Positions 1 through 7,702 of a DNA stretch of 64,000 nt are shown one piece after another. Source of the DNA: Xylophilus sp. Leaf220 (lineage in GTDB: Bacteria > Pseudomonadota > Gammaproteobacteria > Burkholderiales > Burkholderiaceae_C); NCBI RefSeq assembly GCF_001421705.1, contig NZ_LMKO01000022.1, positions 339 to 64,338 on the forward strand. The letters are read 5' to 3'. Position numbers and translations under genes: made by a program. Position 1 is the first letter of the stretch. The number at the start of each line of letters is the position of its first letter. The notes below the pieces were generated by a model, which searched no databases, was not told where the DNA came from, and saw only the letters and a list, made by a program, of their open reading frames with translations.

Positions 1-35
1 CCCGGGCCATCGTCGCAGCAACCTTTTGCACAGAC

Positions 36-97
36 GCTACTAAATCGATAGCTGACAGCCGGCGCTATACGCCGGCTACAGCCACTTTTCGTTCAAA
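36..97 (-). repeat. Dispersed 64-bp palindromic repeat, copy 1
   Basis: This is one of six copies in the window. Read on the minus strand it has a GAACGAAAAGTGGC-like block, an inverted pair GCCGGC/GCCGGC, then AGCTAT..ATAGC-like ends. It shares the GAACGAAAAGTGGC block almost exactly with the copy at 4264. Confidence 0.75.
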
Positions 98-106
98 TTC
101 TGCCTT

Positions 107-232
107 GGTGCTGGTGCTTGTGCCGATGCGGGCGTTGGTGCCGGTGCCGGTGCCGGTGCCAGTGCCAGTACCAGTACCAGTACCAGTACCAGTGCCAGTG
201 CCAGTGCCAGTGCCAGTACAGGTGCGGGTGCC
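107..232. repeat. Hexanucleotide tandem repeat (GGTGCC/AGTGCC/AGTACC)
   Basis: From 137 to 232 there are 16 contiguous 6-bp units: four GGTGCC, one AGTGCC, four AGTACC, four AGTGCC, then AGTACA, GGTGCG and GGTGCC. Looser units extend upstream to about 107. The stepwise blocks of identical variants suggest slipped-strand expansion. Because 6 is a multiple of 3, every frame stays open, which explains the Val-Pro repeat ORF. Confidence 0.9.
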
Positions 233-360
233 TTTGCCTTTGCCGCTTCCGCCCCCAGGCGTAACTGCCGCGAAGCCGGCAGCAGCCGAGGGACCCCGCC
301 TGCCGCGAGCACCGCAGGTTGCCCGCAGCGCAGCGGAGGGACGCAGCACGTGGGGTCGCC

Positions 361-415
361 TTTTCTTGGTTACTTCTTTTGGCGAAGCAAAAGAAGTGAC
401 TCGCCCGCGGGGGCG
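361..415. repeat. Inverted repeat ACTTCTTTTG/CAAAAGAAGT
   Basis: A perfect 10-bp inverted repeat (372-381 and 388-397) with a 6-base loop is flanked by GGTTACTTC and GTGACTCGCCCG. It resembles a palindromic repeat type I know from several proteobacterial genomes; that is recollection, and no second copy was found in this window. Confidence 0.6.
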
Positions 416-470
416 AAATCCCCGCCTCCGATCAGCGGCGGCACAGCAGCAGCACATATGAGTCGGGCGC

Positions 471-508
471 GGCCCTCACCCCCGCCCTCTCCCAGGGGGA
501 GAGGGAGC
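471..508 (+). repeat. CCTCACCC..GGGAGAGGGAG repeat, copy 1
   Basis: An imperfect palindrome pairs CCCTCTCCC with GGGAGAGGG. Closely related copies lie at 566 (degenerate) and 42409 (well conserved). Confidence 0.75.
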
Positions 509-565
509 CATGCAGGACAGCCGGGCACGGACCCGACAGCCGTCAGTGGATGGCCAGCCGGGCAC

Positions 566-604
566 GGCCCTCACCCCCGCACTCTCCCGGAAGCAGCGGA
601 GCAA
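566..604 (+). repeat. CCTCACCC-type repeat, copy 2 (degenerate)
   Basis: It begins like copy 1 with GGCCCTCACCCCCGC and ends GGAGCAAT like the copy at 42409. The right arm of the palindrome is decayed (GGAAGCAGCGGAG). It lies 57 bases after copy 1. Confidence 0.6.
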
Positions 605-697
605 TAACGGCCAAACCTGCGCACCGTAAGCAAGCGCAACATCAAGCGCCCAAGTCCTACCACCCCACCCCCTCCCCCTCGCCCATACTTCTCCCCC

Positions 698-2068
698 ATG
701 CTGCGCTCCCTCCTCGACAGGCTGCCCACCATCCCCGAACACCTCCTGTTCGGCACCCTGGCGGTCCTGGCCTATGTCATCACGACCCGTGCGCGCGGCG
801 AGCAGCGGGCGCCGTCCAGCGCGATCGCCTGGGTCATGGGGCTGGCGCTGCTGCCGTACCTGGTGCTGCCGATGTACCTGGTCTTCGGCAGCCGCAAGCT
901 GCGCCCGGCCCGCCTGCCGCGCGCGCGGCCGGCCGTCCCGCTCGGGCACTGGGCGGCCGAGCTGATCGAGAGCTTCGGCCTGGCGCCGCCGTCGGCCTGC
1001 AGCGTGCGGATGCACCACGACGGACACGAGGCGCTGGCCGCGCTCTGGGACACCATCGCGCAGGCGCGCTCCCGGATCGACGTCTGCACCTTCCTGATCG
1101 GCAACGACGACGTCGGCCGCGAGACCGTCGCGCGGCTTGCGGCGCGGGCCCGGGAGGGCGTGCGGGTGCGCTTGCTGCTCGACGGCTACGGCGCCCTGCT
1201 GGCGCCGCGCAACGCCTTCGATGCGTTGCGCGAGGCGGGTGCCGAGGTCGCCGTGTTCCGCCCGTTCCTGAGCCTGCGCCGCAGCGGCCCGCGCAACCTG
1301 CGCAACCACCGCAAGCTGCTGATCGCCGACCACGCCTGGCTCTGGTGCGGCGGGCGCAACCTGGCGGCCGAATACTTCAACGGGCGTGCGGGCGAGGCGC
1401 CGTGGGCCGACCTGTCGTTCGACCTGCACGGCGGCGTGGCGGCGGCGGCGGCCCACCAGTTCGAGCAGGACTGGGCCTCGGCCTGCGGCCACGCGCCGCG
1501 GCCGGTGGCGAGCCCGGCGGAGGTGCCGCACGGCGCGCTCGCGCAGTTCCTGCCCAGCGGCCCCGACCAGACCGAGGACACCGCCCAGGCGCTGCTGATC
1601 GACGCCTGCTTCCGCGCGCAGAACCGCATCCTGGTGGTCACCCCCTACTTCGTGCCCGACAACTTCCTGCGCGACGCGATGCGGCTGGCGGCGCGGCGCG
1701 GCGTCGAGATCACGGTGGCGCTGCCCACCCGATCCAACCACCGGCTGGCCGACTTCGTCCGCATGCGGGCGATGCGCGAGCTGTCGCGCGTCGGAGTGCG
1801 GTTCCGGATGCTGCCGGCGATGGCGCATGCCAAGGCGGTGGTGGTCGACGACAGCCTGGCGATGTGCGGATCGATCAACCTGGACCTGCGCAGCCTGCTG
1901 CTGAACCACGAGGCGGCGGTCGTCTTCTACAGCCTGGCCGAGATCGAATGGCTGGCCGGCTGGATCGCCGCGCTGGCCGCCACCGGGCACGACTTCGACC
2001 CGCGGCCGCCCTCGCTGCTGCGCGACATCAGCGAGGGCCTGCTGCTGACCGTCGCCTTCCAGCTCTGA
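698..2068 (+). CDS. cls: Cardiolipin synthase, phospholipase D superfamily
   Basis: This 456-residue inner-membrane enzyme should join two phosphatidylglycerols (or PG and PE) into cardiolipin. Two hydrophobic segments near the N-terminus (about 17-30 and 42-63) form the membrane anchor typical of ClsA. Two HKD catalytic motifs follow: H204-x-K206-x4-D211 and H377-x-K379-x4-D384. The length is slightly short of the usual 470-490. The ATG at 698 gives the complete anchor. A DedA gene follows 42 bases downstream, so the two may form a membrane-lipid operon. The family is clear; which phospholipid acceptor it uses cannot be read from sequence. Confidence 0.93.
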   Translation: MLRSLLDRLPTIPEHLLFGTLAVLAYVITTRARGEQRAPSSAIAWVMGLALLPYLVLPMYLVFGSRKLRPARLPRARPAVPLGHWAAELIESFGLAPPSACSVRMHHDGHEALAALWDTIAQARSRIDVCTFLIGNDDVGRETVARLAARAREGVRVRLLLDGYGALLAPRNAFDALREAGAEVAVFRPFLSLRRSGPRNLRNHRKLLIADHAWLWCGGRNLAAEYFNGRAGEAPWADLSFDLHGGVAAAAAHQFEQDWASACGHAPRPVASPAEVPHGALAQFLPSGPDQTEDTAQALLIDACFRAQNRILVVTPYFVPDNFLRDAMRLAARRGVEITVALPTRSNHRLADFVRMRAMRELSRVGVRFRMLPAMAHAKAVVVDDSLAMCGSINLDLRSLLLNHEAAVVFYSLAEIEWLAGWIAALAATGHDFDPRPPSLLRDISEGLLLTVAFQL

Positions 2069-2110
2069 CCTTCCCCTTCATCTTTTCGTTCTCCGCGAGC
2101 ACCCCGACCC

Positions 2111-2662
2111 ATGTTCCACCCCTCCGAACTTTTGCAGGACTACGGCTACTACGCCGTCTTCTTCGCCGGCCTGCTCGAAGGCGAAACCATCCTCCTGCTG
2201 GGCGCCTACGCGGTGCACGAGGGTTATCTGAAGATCTGGCCGCTGATCGCCTGCGGCGCGGCGGCGGCCTTCCTGAGCGACCAGTTCTATTTCTTCCTGG
2301 GCCGGCGCAAGGGCCAGCAGGTGCTGGCGCGCCACCCGAAGATGCAGAAGCGCTTCACCCGCGCCTTCGGCTTCGTCCACCGGCATCCGATCTGGACGGT
2401 GATGCTGATGCGCTTCGCCTGGGGCCTGCGCATCGTGTTCCCGGTCGCCCTCGGCATGACCAAGATGCGCGCCGCGCTCTTCGTGCCGCTGAGCGCCTTC
2501 GCCTCGGTCGCATGGGCGATGATCGTCTCGTTCTTCGGCATCTGGGCCAGCGAGATGATCAAGTCGCTGATCGGCAGCCTGCGGCCGTACGAGTACGTGC
2601 TGATCGGCATCGCGGCGGTGGTGGGCCTGATCGTCGCGATCCGGCACATCCGAATGGACTAG
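2111..2662 (+). CDS. DedA family membrane protein
   Basis: A 183-residue polytopic inner-membrane protein of the DedA/SNARE-associated (VTT) superfamily. DedA proteins are linked to lipid-carrier flipping and membrane homeostasis. The N-terminal region has the characteristic acidic G-L-L-E-G-E segment (about residues 19-24), and a later R-F-x-W-G-L-R motif (about residues 98-104) resembles the family's F-x-R-x-x-P-G region. It lies between cls and the fused ABC gene, which starts 3 bases after its stop, so all three probably share a transcript. The substrate is unknown. Confidence 0.85.
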   Translation: MFHPSELLQDYGYYAVFFAGLLEGETILLLGAYAVHEGYLKIWPLIACGAAAAFLSDQFYFFLGRRKGQQVLARHPKMQKRFTRAFGFVHRHPIWTVMLMRFAWGLRIVFPVALGMTKMRAALFVPLSAFASVAWAMIVSFFGIWASEMIKSLIGSLRPYEYVLIGIAAVVGLIVAIRHIRMD

Positions 2663-2665
2663 GCC

Positions 2666-4252
2666 ATGGCGTACCCAGTGCGGTGGCTGGTTCTGGCAGC
2701 GTGGCTGCTCGCAACCATGTGCGCGCAGGCGGCCGACACGCTGCGCATCGGCTCCAAGCGGTTCACCGAGAGCTACATCCTGGCCGAGATCGTGGCGCAG
2801 CAGGCGGCGGACGCGGGTGCGGCGACGCGGGTATCGCAGGGGCTGGGCAATACCGCGATCGTGTACGCGGCGCTGCGCGGCGGCAGCATCGACGTGTACC
2901 CGGAGTACACCGGCACCATCGCGCAGGAGATCCTGCGGCAGCCCGGCGCCACCGGCCTGGAGGCGCTGCGCAGCGCGCTCGCGCCGCTGGGGCTGGGCGT
3001 CGCGGTGCCGTTGGGCTTCAACGACGGCTACGGGCTGGCGATGCGCGCCGACGTGGCCGAACGGCGCGGCATCCGCACCCTGGCCGACCTGGCGCGGCAC
3101 CCCGACCTGCGGCTGGGCCTGTCGAACGAGTTCCTGGGCCGGGCCGACGGCTGGCCGGGCCTGGCACGGCACCACGCCCTGCCGCAGACGCCGCAGGCGC
3201 TCGACCACGGGCTGGCCTACGACGCCCTGGCCCGCGGCCAGGTGGACATCGTCGACATCTACACCACCGACGCGCAGATCGAACGCCGCGGCCTGCGGGT
3301 GCTGCAGGACGCCGACGGCTACTTCCCGCGCTACGACGCGGTGCTGCTCTACCGGCTCGACGTGCCGCAGCGCTTCCCGGCCGCGTGGGCGGCCCTGCAG
3401 CGGCTGGAGGGCCGGATCGACGAGGCGCAGATGGTGCGGATGAACGCGCAGGCCGAGGTGGACGGCCAGCCGTTCGAGGCGATCGCCCAGGCATGGCACC
3501 GGCAGGCGGGGGCGACGGCGGCGGGCGCCGCGCTCGCCGCCGACGCGAACGCCAGCGCGCCACGGGCCGGGGCCACCCCCGCTGCCGCGGCGCCGCCCGC
3601 GGCGATCCGCGGGTTCGGCGCCAAGCTCTGGGGCCCCGACCTCGGGCGGCTGACGCGCCAGCACCTGCTGCTGGTGGCCGCATCGGTCGGCCTGGCACTG
3701 ATGGTCGGCGTTCCGCTGGCGATGGCGGTGGCCTACCGGCCGCGCCTGCGCGCGCTGATGCTGGGCGCCGCGGGGCTGCTGCAGACAGTACCGTCGCTCG
3801 CGCTGCTGGCGATGCTGATCTCGCTCACCGGCAGCATCGGCAGCGTGCCGGCGCTGGCCGCGCTGATGCTCTACGCGCTGCTGCCGATCATGCGCAACAC
3901 CGCCACCGGCCTGGCCGCCGTGCCGCCCGGGCTGCGGCAGGCGGCGCTGGCGCTGGGCATGACGCCCGGGCAGCGGATGCTGGCGGTCGAATTGCCGCTG
4001 GCCCTGCCGACCCTGATGGCCGGCGTGCGCACCGCCACCGCGATCGCCATCGGCACCGCGACCATCGCCGCCTTCATCGGGGCGGGCGGCTACGGCGAGC
4101 GGATCGTCACCGGCCTGGCGCTCAACGACCGCGGCCTGCTGCTGGCCGGCGCGCTGCCGGCGGCGGCCCTGGCGCTGGCCAGCGAAGCGGTGTTCGAATG
4201 CCTGGAGCGGGTCCTGCGCCGCCGGCAGGGCGCGGCAGCGCAAGAGGGCTGA
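2666..4252 (+). CDS. Fused substrate-binding protein/permease, osmoprotectant (OpuAC/OpuBC-type) ABC transporter
   Basis: This 528-residue protein has a signal peptide (about 1-23), then an OpuAC-type binding domain (about 25-275) with the I-G-S-K-x-F-T-E-S opening typical of choline, glycine-betaine or carnitine binders. A low-complexity Ala-rich linker (about 285-310) leads to a binding-protein-dependent permease domain (about 325-515). Fusions in this family usually place the permease first; here the binding domain is N-terminal, so the chain must cross the membrane once after export. No ATPase gene is adjacent. The ligand is inferred from family only. A 64-bp repeat follows the stop. Confidence 0.85.
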   Translation: MAYPVRWLVLAAWLLATMCAQAADTLRIGSKRFTESYILAEIVAQQAADAGAATRVSQGLGNTAIVYAALRGGSIDVYPEYTGTIAQEILRQPGATGLEALRSALAPLGLGVAVPLGFNDGYGLAMRADVAERRGIRTLADLARHPDLRLGLSNEFLGRADGWPGLARHHALPQTPQALDHGLAYDALARGQVDIVDIYTTDAQIERRGLRVLQDADGYFPRYDAVLLYRLDVPQRFPAAWAALQRLEGRIDEAQMVRMNAQAEVDGQPFEAIAQAWHRQAGATAAGAALAADANASAPRAGATPAAAAPPAAIRGFGAKLWGPDLGRLTRQHLLLVAASVGLALMVGVPLAMAVAYRPRLRALMLGAAGLLQTVPSLALLAMLISLTGSIGSVPALAALMLYALLPIMRNTATGLAAVPPGLRQAALALGMTPGQRMLAVELPLALPTLMAGVRTATAIAIGTATIAAFIGAGGYGERIVTGLALNDRGLLLAGALPAAALALASEAVFECLERVLRRRQGAAAQEG

Positions 4253-4263
4253 TGCGCAGCGCG

Positions 4264-4327
4264 TTTTCGAACGAAAAGTGGCCGGGGCCGTCGGTGGACG
4301 CCGGCATCTAGCTATTATTTTTATAGC
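4264..4327 (+). repeat. Dispersed 64-bp palindromic repeat, copy 2
   Basis: It begins TTTTCGAACGAAAAGTGGC, has a GGCCG..GCCGGC centre and ends AGCTATTATTTTTATAGC. It lies between the convergent ABC fusion gene and the propeller gene at 4382, a position where it could also act as a terminator hairpin. Confidence 0.75.
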
Positions 4328-4381
4328 ATCACGTGGTCGAGACAGCCAGGCGGTGTCGTCCGGCCCGCCTGCAGCCGGGCA

Positions 4382-5326
4382 TCAGCCCGCTGGCAATTCC
4401 ATCGGCAGCAGGAACGACACGTCCGGTTCGCGCTGGGTGGCGATGAAGCGCACGAAGCGCAGCGCCTCCATGTCGAAGACGCCGACCTTGTCGTTGTCCT
4501 GGCTCACGTAGGCGATCGGCTTGGTCGGGTGGTAGCTCAGCGCGATGGCGCGGGCCTCCATCGGGATGTGGTGCAGCTCCTGCAGGGTGGCGGGGTCGAC
4601 CACCGACAGGCTGCGTTCGCCGTAGTTGCTCACCACCAGACGGCCGTCGCGGTAGAGGTAGAGCCGCGTCGCGTCGTCGCGCGACGGCGCCCGGCGGGTC
4701 ACCTGCATCGTCTCGGTGTCGATCGCGCAGAGGGTGTTGCTCCAGCGGCAGGTGACGTAGAGCGTCTTCTCGTCGGGGCTGAGCGCATAGCCCTCGGGCT
4801 TCTCGCCGGGTGCGCAGGCAACCGGCGCCACCGTCGCGTCGTGGGGGCGCACCCTGGTCACGGTGTGCGACAGCAGGTTCATCGCATAGGCGGTCCTGCC
4901 GTCGCGGGCCAGGGCGAACAGGTGGCTCTTGATGCCGCCCACCGGCACCGCGCGCCGGGGTGCGGTATCGGTCGCTGGCCGGTCGATCACCACCAGCTGC
5001 GCCCGGTCTTCGCTGAGCGCGTACAGCCGGCCCTGGTCGTCCATCTGGATGCCGTGCAGGCGGTTGAACGGCGCGATGTCGATGATGCGGGCCAGGGTGC
5101 GGGCGGCGATGTCGATCTGCAGGATGCAGGTGCCGCCTTCGCCCAGGTGGCCGGACGTCTCCACGCCGTAGTGGCCGACGTAGGCGAAGCGCCGCTCCCG
5201 GTCGACGACGAACTCGTGCGGGAAATCCGGCAGCGGGATGCTGGCCAGCCGTTCGCCGGTGTCGGCGTCGTAGTAACTGAAGCAGTGGCTGCATTTCTCC
5301 ACCAGCAGCAGGATGTCGCGGGTCAT
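4382..5326 (-). CDS. YncE/YVTN-type beta-propeller protein, probable lactonase-related
   Basis: A 314-residue seven-bladed propeller candidate without a signal peptide. Repeated blades carry the S-P-D-E/G-K-T-L-Y-V-type strand motif, for example around residues 190-200. The start at 5326 overlaps the stop of the upstream SMP-30 gene as ATGA, so the two are translationally coupled. It is the last gene of the sugar ABC operon. Propellers of this kind in sugar-acid clusters often hydrolyse aldonolactones, but a structural or sensing role is equally possible. The longer open frame through the upstream gene is a shadow and was not used. Confidence 0.75.
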   Translation of the reverse strand: MTRDILLLVEKCSHCFSYYDADTGERLASIPLPDFPHEFVVDRERRFAYVGHYGVETSGHLGEGGTCILQIDIAARTLARIIDIAPFNRLHGIQMDDQGRLYALSEDRAQLVVIDRPATDTAPRRAVPVGGIKSHLFALARDGRTAYAMNLLSHTVTRVRPHDATVAPVACAPGEKPEGYALSPDEKTLYVTCRWSNTLCAIDTETMQVTRRAPSRDDATRLYLYRDGRLVVSNYGERSLSVVDPATLQELHHIPMEARAIALSYHPTKPIAYVSQDNDKVGVFDMEALRFVRFIATQREPDVSFLLPMELPAG

Positions 5327-6264
5327 GGCTGTTGTATTCCCTGGGTGTTGAGTCGGATGCGGTAGAGCGAGGTCGATGCCGCGATGAAGAGTTCGTCGCG
5401 CCGCGGGCCGCCGAAGGTGAGGTTGCCCACCTTCTCCAGCACCGGGATGCGGCCGAGCAGCGTGCCGTCGGGGTGCAGCACCTGCACCGCATCCAGGCTG
5501 CTGGTGTAGATCCAGCCGTGGCGGTCGATGCGGAAACCGTCGGGCAGTCCCGGGGATACGGCCGCCACCACCCGCATGCCGCTCAGCTGCAGGCCCTCGA
5601 CGTCGAAGGCCACGATGTGGTGGTTGCCCCGGCCCAGGCGCTGCAGCGCGGCCGAGGTGTCGCTGACGTAGAGCACCGATTCGTCGGGCGAGAAGGCCAG
5701 GCCGTTCGGCTCCTGCACCTGGTCGGTCACCGCATGCAGGCGGCCGGTGGCGGGCTCGTAGCAGAAGACGTGGTTGGCCGCCTGCTCGGGCGCCGCCTTG
5801 TAACCCTCGCGGTTGCTCAGGATGCCGTAGGGCGGATCTGTGAACCAGATGGTGCCGTCGCTGCGAACCACCACGTCGTTGGGCGAATTGAGGCGCCGGC
5901 CCTCGAACCGGTCGACCACCACCTCGTCGGGCACGTGGGCCCGCACGCCGTCGGGGCCGACCCGCGTGCGCAGGATGGCGCGGCGGCCGTGGGAGCAGTG
6001 CAGCAGGTCGCCGTTGCGGTCGCGGGTATGGCCGTTGGTGAAATCGACGCCGTCGCGCCAGACGGTCATGCCCTCGGCCGCCGACCAGCGCAGCATGCGG
6101 TTGGCGGGGATGTCGCTCCAGAGCACCGCGCCGTCCTCGTGCATCCAGACGGGGCCTTCGCTCCAGGTGGCGCCGGTGCACAGCCGCTGCAGCACGGCGC
6201 CCTCGGCCACGGTGGCGAATCGGGGATCGAATATCTCGGGTGGGGTCGTCGTCATGCGGTTCAT
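5323..6264 (-). CDS. SMP-30/gluconolactonase family lactonase
   Basis: A 313-residue cytoplasmic member of the SMP-30/LRE/gluconolactonase family, metal-dependent six-bladed propellers that open sugar-acid lactones. Family signatures are visible: W-S-E-G-P-V-W near residue 35, N-S-P-N-D-V-V-V-R-S-D-G in the middle, and P-N-G-L-A-F-S-P-D-E-S about two thirds along; these contain the conserved metal-binding Glu, Asn and Asp residues. Starts at 6264 or 6255 are both possible. The gene sits 11 bases after the binding-protein gene and overlaps the next gene by 4 bases, so it is co-transcribed with the transporter. Confidence 0.88.
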   Translation of the reverse strand: MNRMTTTPPEIFDPRFATVAEGAVLQRLCTGATWSEGPVWMHEDGAVLWSDIPANRMLRWSAAEGMTVWRDGVDFTNGHTRDRNGDLLHCSHGRRAILRTRVGPDGVRAHVPDEVVVDRFEGRRLNSPNDVVVRSDGTIWFTDPPYGILSNREGYKAAPEQAANHVFCYEPATGRLHAVTDQVQEPNGLAFSPDESVLYVSDTSAALQRLGRGNHHIVAFDVEGLQLSGMRVVAAVSPGLPDGFRIDRHGWIYTSSLDAVQVLHPDGTLLGRIPVLEKVGNLTFGGPRRDELFIAASTSLYRIRLNTQGIQQP

Positions 6265-6275
6265 GGGTACTGCGC

Positions 6276-7679
6276 TCAGGCGACGCTCGGGTCCGCCGAC
6301 CCGGGACCGACGCGCCGCGATGCGGTGAAGAGGTCGTTGCCGGCTGCGCTGCCGGTGCGGGTCTTGCGCCAGTCGGCCGCGGCGATCATGGCGTCGAGCG
6401 GCGCGACGCAGCCCGCCAGCGCCGCCGCCGCGGTGCGCTTGCCGCTCAGCACGTCGGGCAGCGCCTGTCCGATCACGTCGCGCGCCATCGTGTCCCATTC
6501 GGGGATCAACGGGCGCCAGGCCGGATTCGCGATCTTCATCGCGTACGGCAGGATGCTCTGCTCCGGACGGCGCGACCTGAACTCCACATCCGACAGCGTG
6601 GACCACCGGCCCGCGTTGCCACCGGAGATCGCGACACGCAGGTCGTTTTCCTTGTTCGTCAGCCACTGGATGAAGAGGAAGGCCGCCTCCGGATGGCGCG
6701 CGTTGGCCGGAATGCCCAGCCCGAAGCCGCCGGTCAACCCGGACCAGGTGCGCGCGGTGGGATGCATGGCATAGGCCACCTTGCCCGCGACCTTGGAGCG
6801 TTTCGGATCGTCCGCCAGGTTCATCACCGTCAGGCTGTCCAGGTAGAAGGCGCTCCGCCCCGACAGGAACGCTTCCTGCATCTCGCCGAAGCCGGCATTG
6901 GCATGGTTGTCCGGCCCGGTCTGCACGATGCGCGCCAGGGTTTCGGCGGCGCGCACGCCGCCCTCGTTCTGCAGCGCGGCGCGGTAGTTGCCGTCGAACA
7001 CCTGGCCGCCGTGCGGCGTCAGGTGCAGCAGCCAGGCATGCACGATCTGGTGGCCGGCCTGGGTGCGCGAGGCCAGGCCGCCGATCTTCTCCTTGTCGTG
7101 CACCATTTCGCAGGCGGCCAGCAGCTCGGTGTAGTTGGTGGGGATCGGCAGCTTGAGCCGCTCCAGCACGTCGCGCCGGTAGCCGAGCACGCTGGTCTCG
7201 GCCCCGTAGGGCAGGCCGTAGAGCCGCGCGGGCGAGCGCGGCAGGTAGCTGCCCGGCCCGCCGACGCGGCCGATCGACTCGAGGTAGCCGGGGATGATGT
7301 CCTGCAGCGCATAGCCCGGCTGCGCCAGCGGGCCGGCCAGCAGGTCGTCGAGCGGGCGCAGCAGCTGGTGGCCCGCGTACTCGCTCTTCCAGGTGAGCAG
7401 GTAGGTGACGACGTCGTAGTCGCCCTGCTGCCGTCGCATTTCCTTGACCTGCCTGTCGTGCATGTCCAGGTAGGGCGTGCGGTCGCGCTCGACCAGGATG
7501 CCGGTCTCGGCGGTGAAGCGGTCGAACAGGGCCTGCGCCGCATCGTAGTGCGGATGCGGGCCGGGGTAGCTGATCGTGATCTTCTGCCCGCGGTACGGGC
7601 GGTAGAGGTCCTGCGCGTGCAGAGCAGGCGCGGCGGTTGCGGTGGCGATGCCGGCCGCGAGGAAATGGCGTCGATCCAT
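6276..7679 (-). CDS. Sugar ABC transporter periplasmic binding protein (family 1), paralogue 2
   Basis: A 467-residue exported binding protein: a signal peptide (M-D-R-R-H-F-L-A-A-G start, cleavage after about residue 22) is followed by a two-lobed family-1 solute-binding fold. It is clearly paralogous to the protein at 11135: both share the Y-x-Y-R-G-Q start of the mature chain, the L-Y-G-L-P-Y-G-A-E-T-S segment, and the P-I/L-I-P-E-W-D segment near the C-terminus. It lies downstream of the chemoreceptor gene in the same operon. A second binding protein for one permease pair widens the substrate range or feeds the chemoreceptor; the ligand is unknown. Confidence 0.88.
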   Translation of the reverse strand: MDRRHFLAAGIATATAAPALHAQDLYRPYRGQKITISYPGPHPHYDAAQALFDRFTAETGILVERDRTPYLDMHDRQVKEMRRQQGDYDVVTYLLTWKSEYAGHQLLRPLDDLLAGPLAQPGYALQDIIPGYLESIGRVGGPGSYLPRSPARLYGLPYGAETSVLGYRRDVLERLKLPIPTNYTELLAACEMVHDKEKIGGLASRTQAGHQIVHAWLLHLTPHGGQVFDGNYRAALQNEGGVRAAETLARIVQTGPDNHANAGFGEMQEAFLSGRSAFYLDSLTVMNLADDPKRSKVAGKVAYAMHPTARTWSGLTGGFGLGIPANARHPEAAFLFIQWLTNKENDLRVAISGGNAGRWSTLSDVEFRSRRPEQSILPYAMKIANPAWRPLIPEWDTMARDVIGQALPDVLSGKRTAAAALAGCVAPLDAMIAAADWRKTRTGSAAGNDLFTASRRVGPGSADPSVA

Positions 7680-7702
7680 CGAGAGTCCTGTTGTTGGTTC
7701 GT

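Larger units (their letters stand above)
1..697. other. Gene-free, repeat-filled region
   Basis: I see no credible gene here. The stretch is a patchwork of dispersed and tandem repeats (listed separately) followed by a C-rich segment running into the cardiolipin synthase gene. The open frames that cross it are low-complexity Val-Pro or Gly-Thr runs created by the hexamer repeat, or translations of inverted repeats. No tRNA, integrase or other element gene was recognised. Confidence 0.7.

Noticed and set aside
105-461. Open frames encoding Val-Pro or Gly-Thr repeats
   Set aside because: They are produced by the 6-bp tandem repeat, which leaves all frames open. No ribosome site or conserved domain is present.
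476-1990. Long antisense open frame over the cardiolipin synthase gene, and similar ones elsewhere
   Set aside because: High GC removes stop codons from shadow frames. The products are Arg/Ala/His-rich with no family features, while the opposite strand has clear motifs.
5327-6181. Long upstream extension of the 4382 propeller frame
   Set aside because: It overlaps the SMP-30 gene in another frame; the start at 5326 with the ATGA overlap is far better supported.
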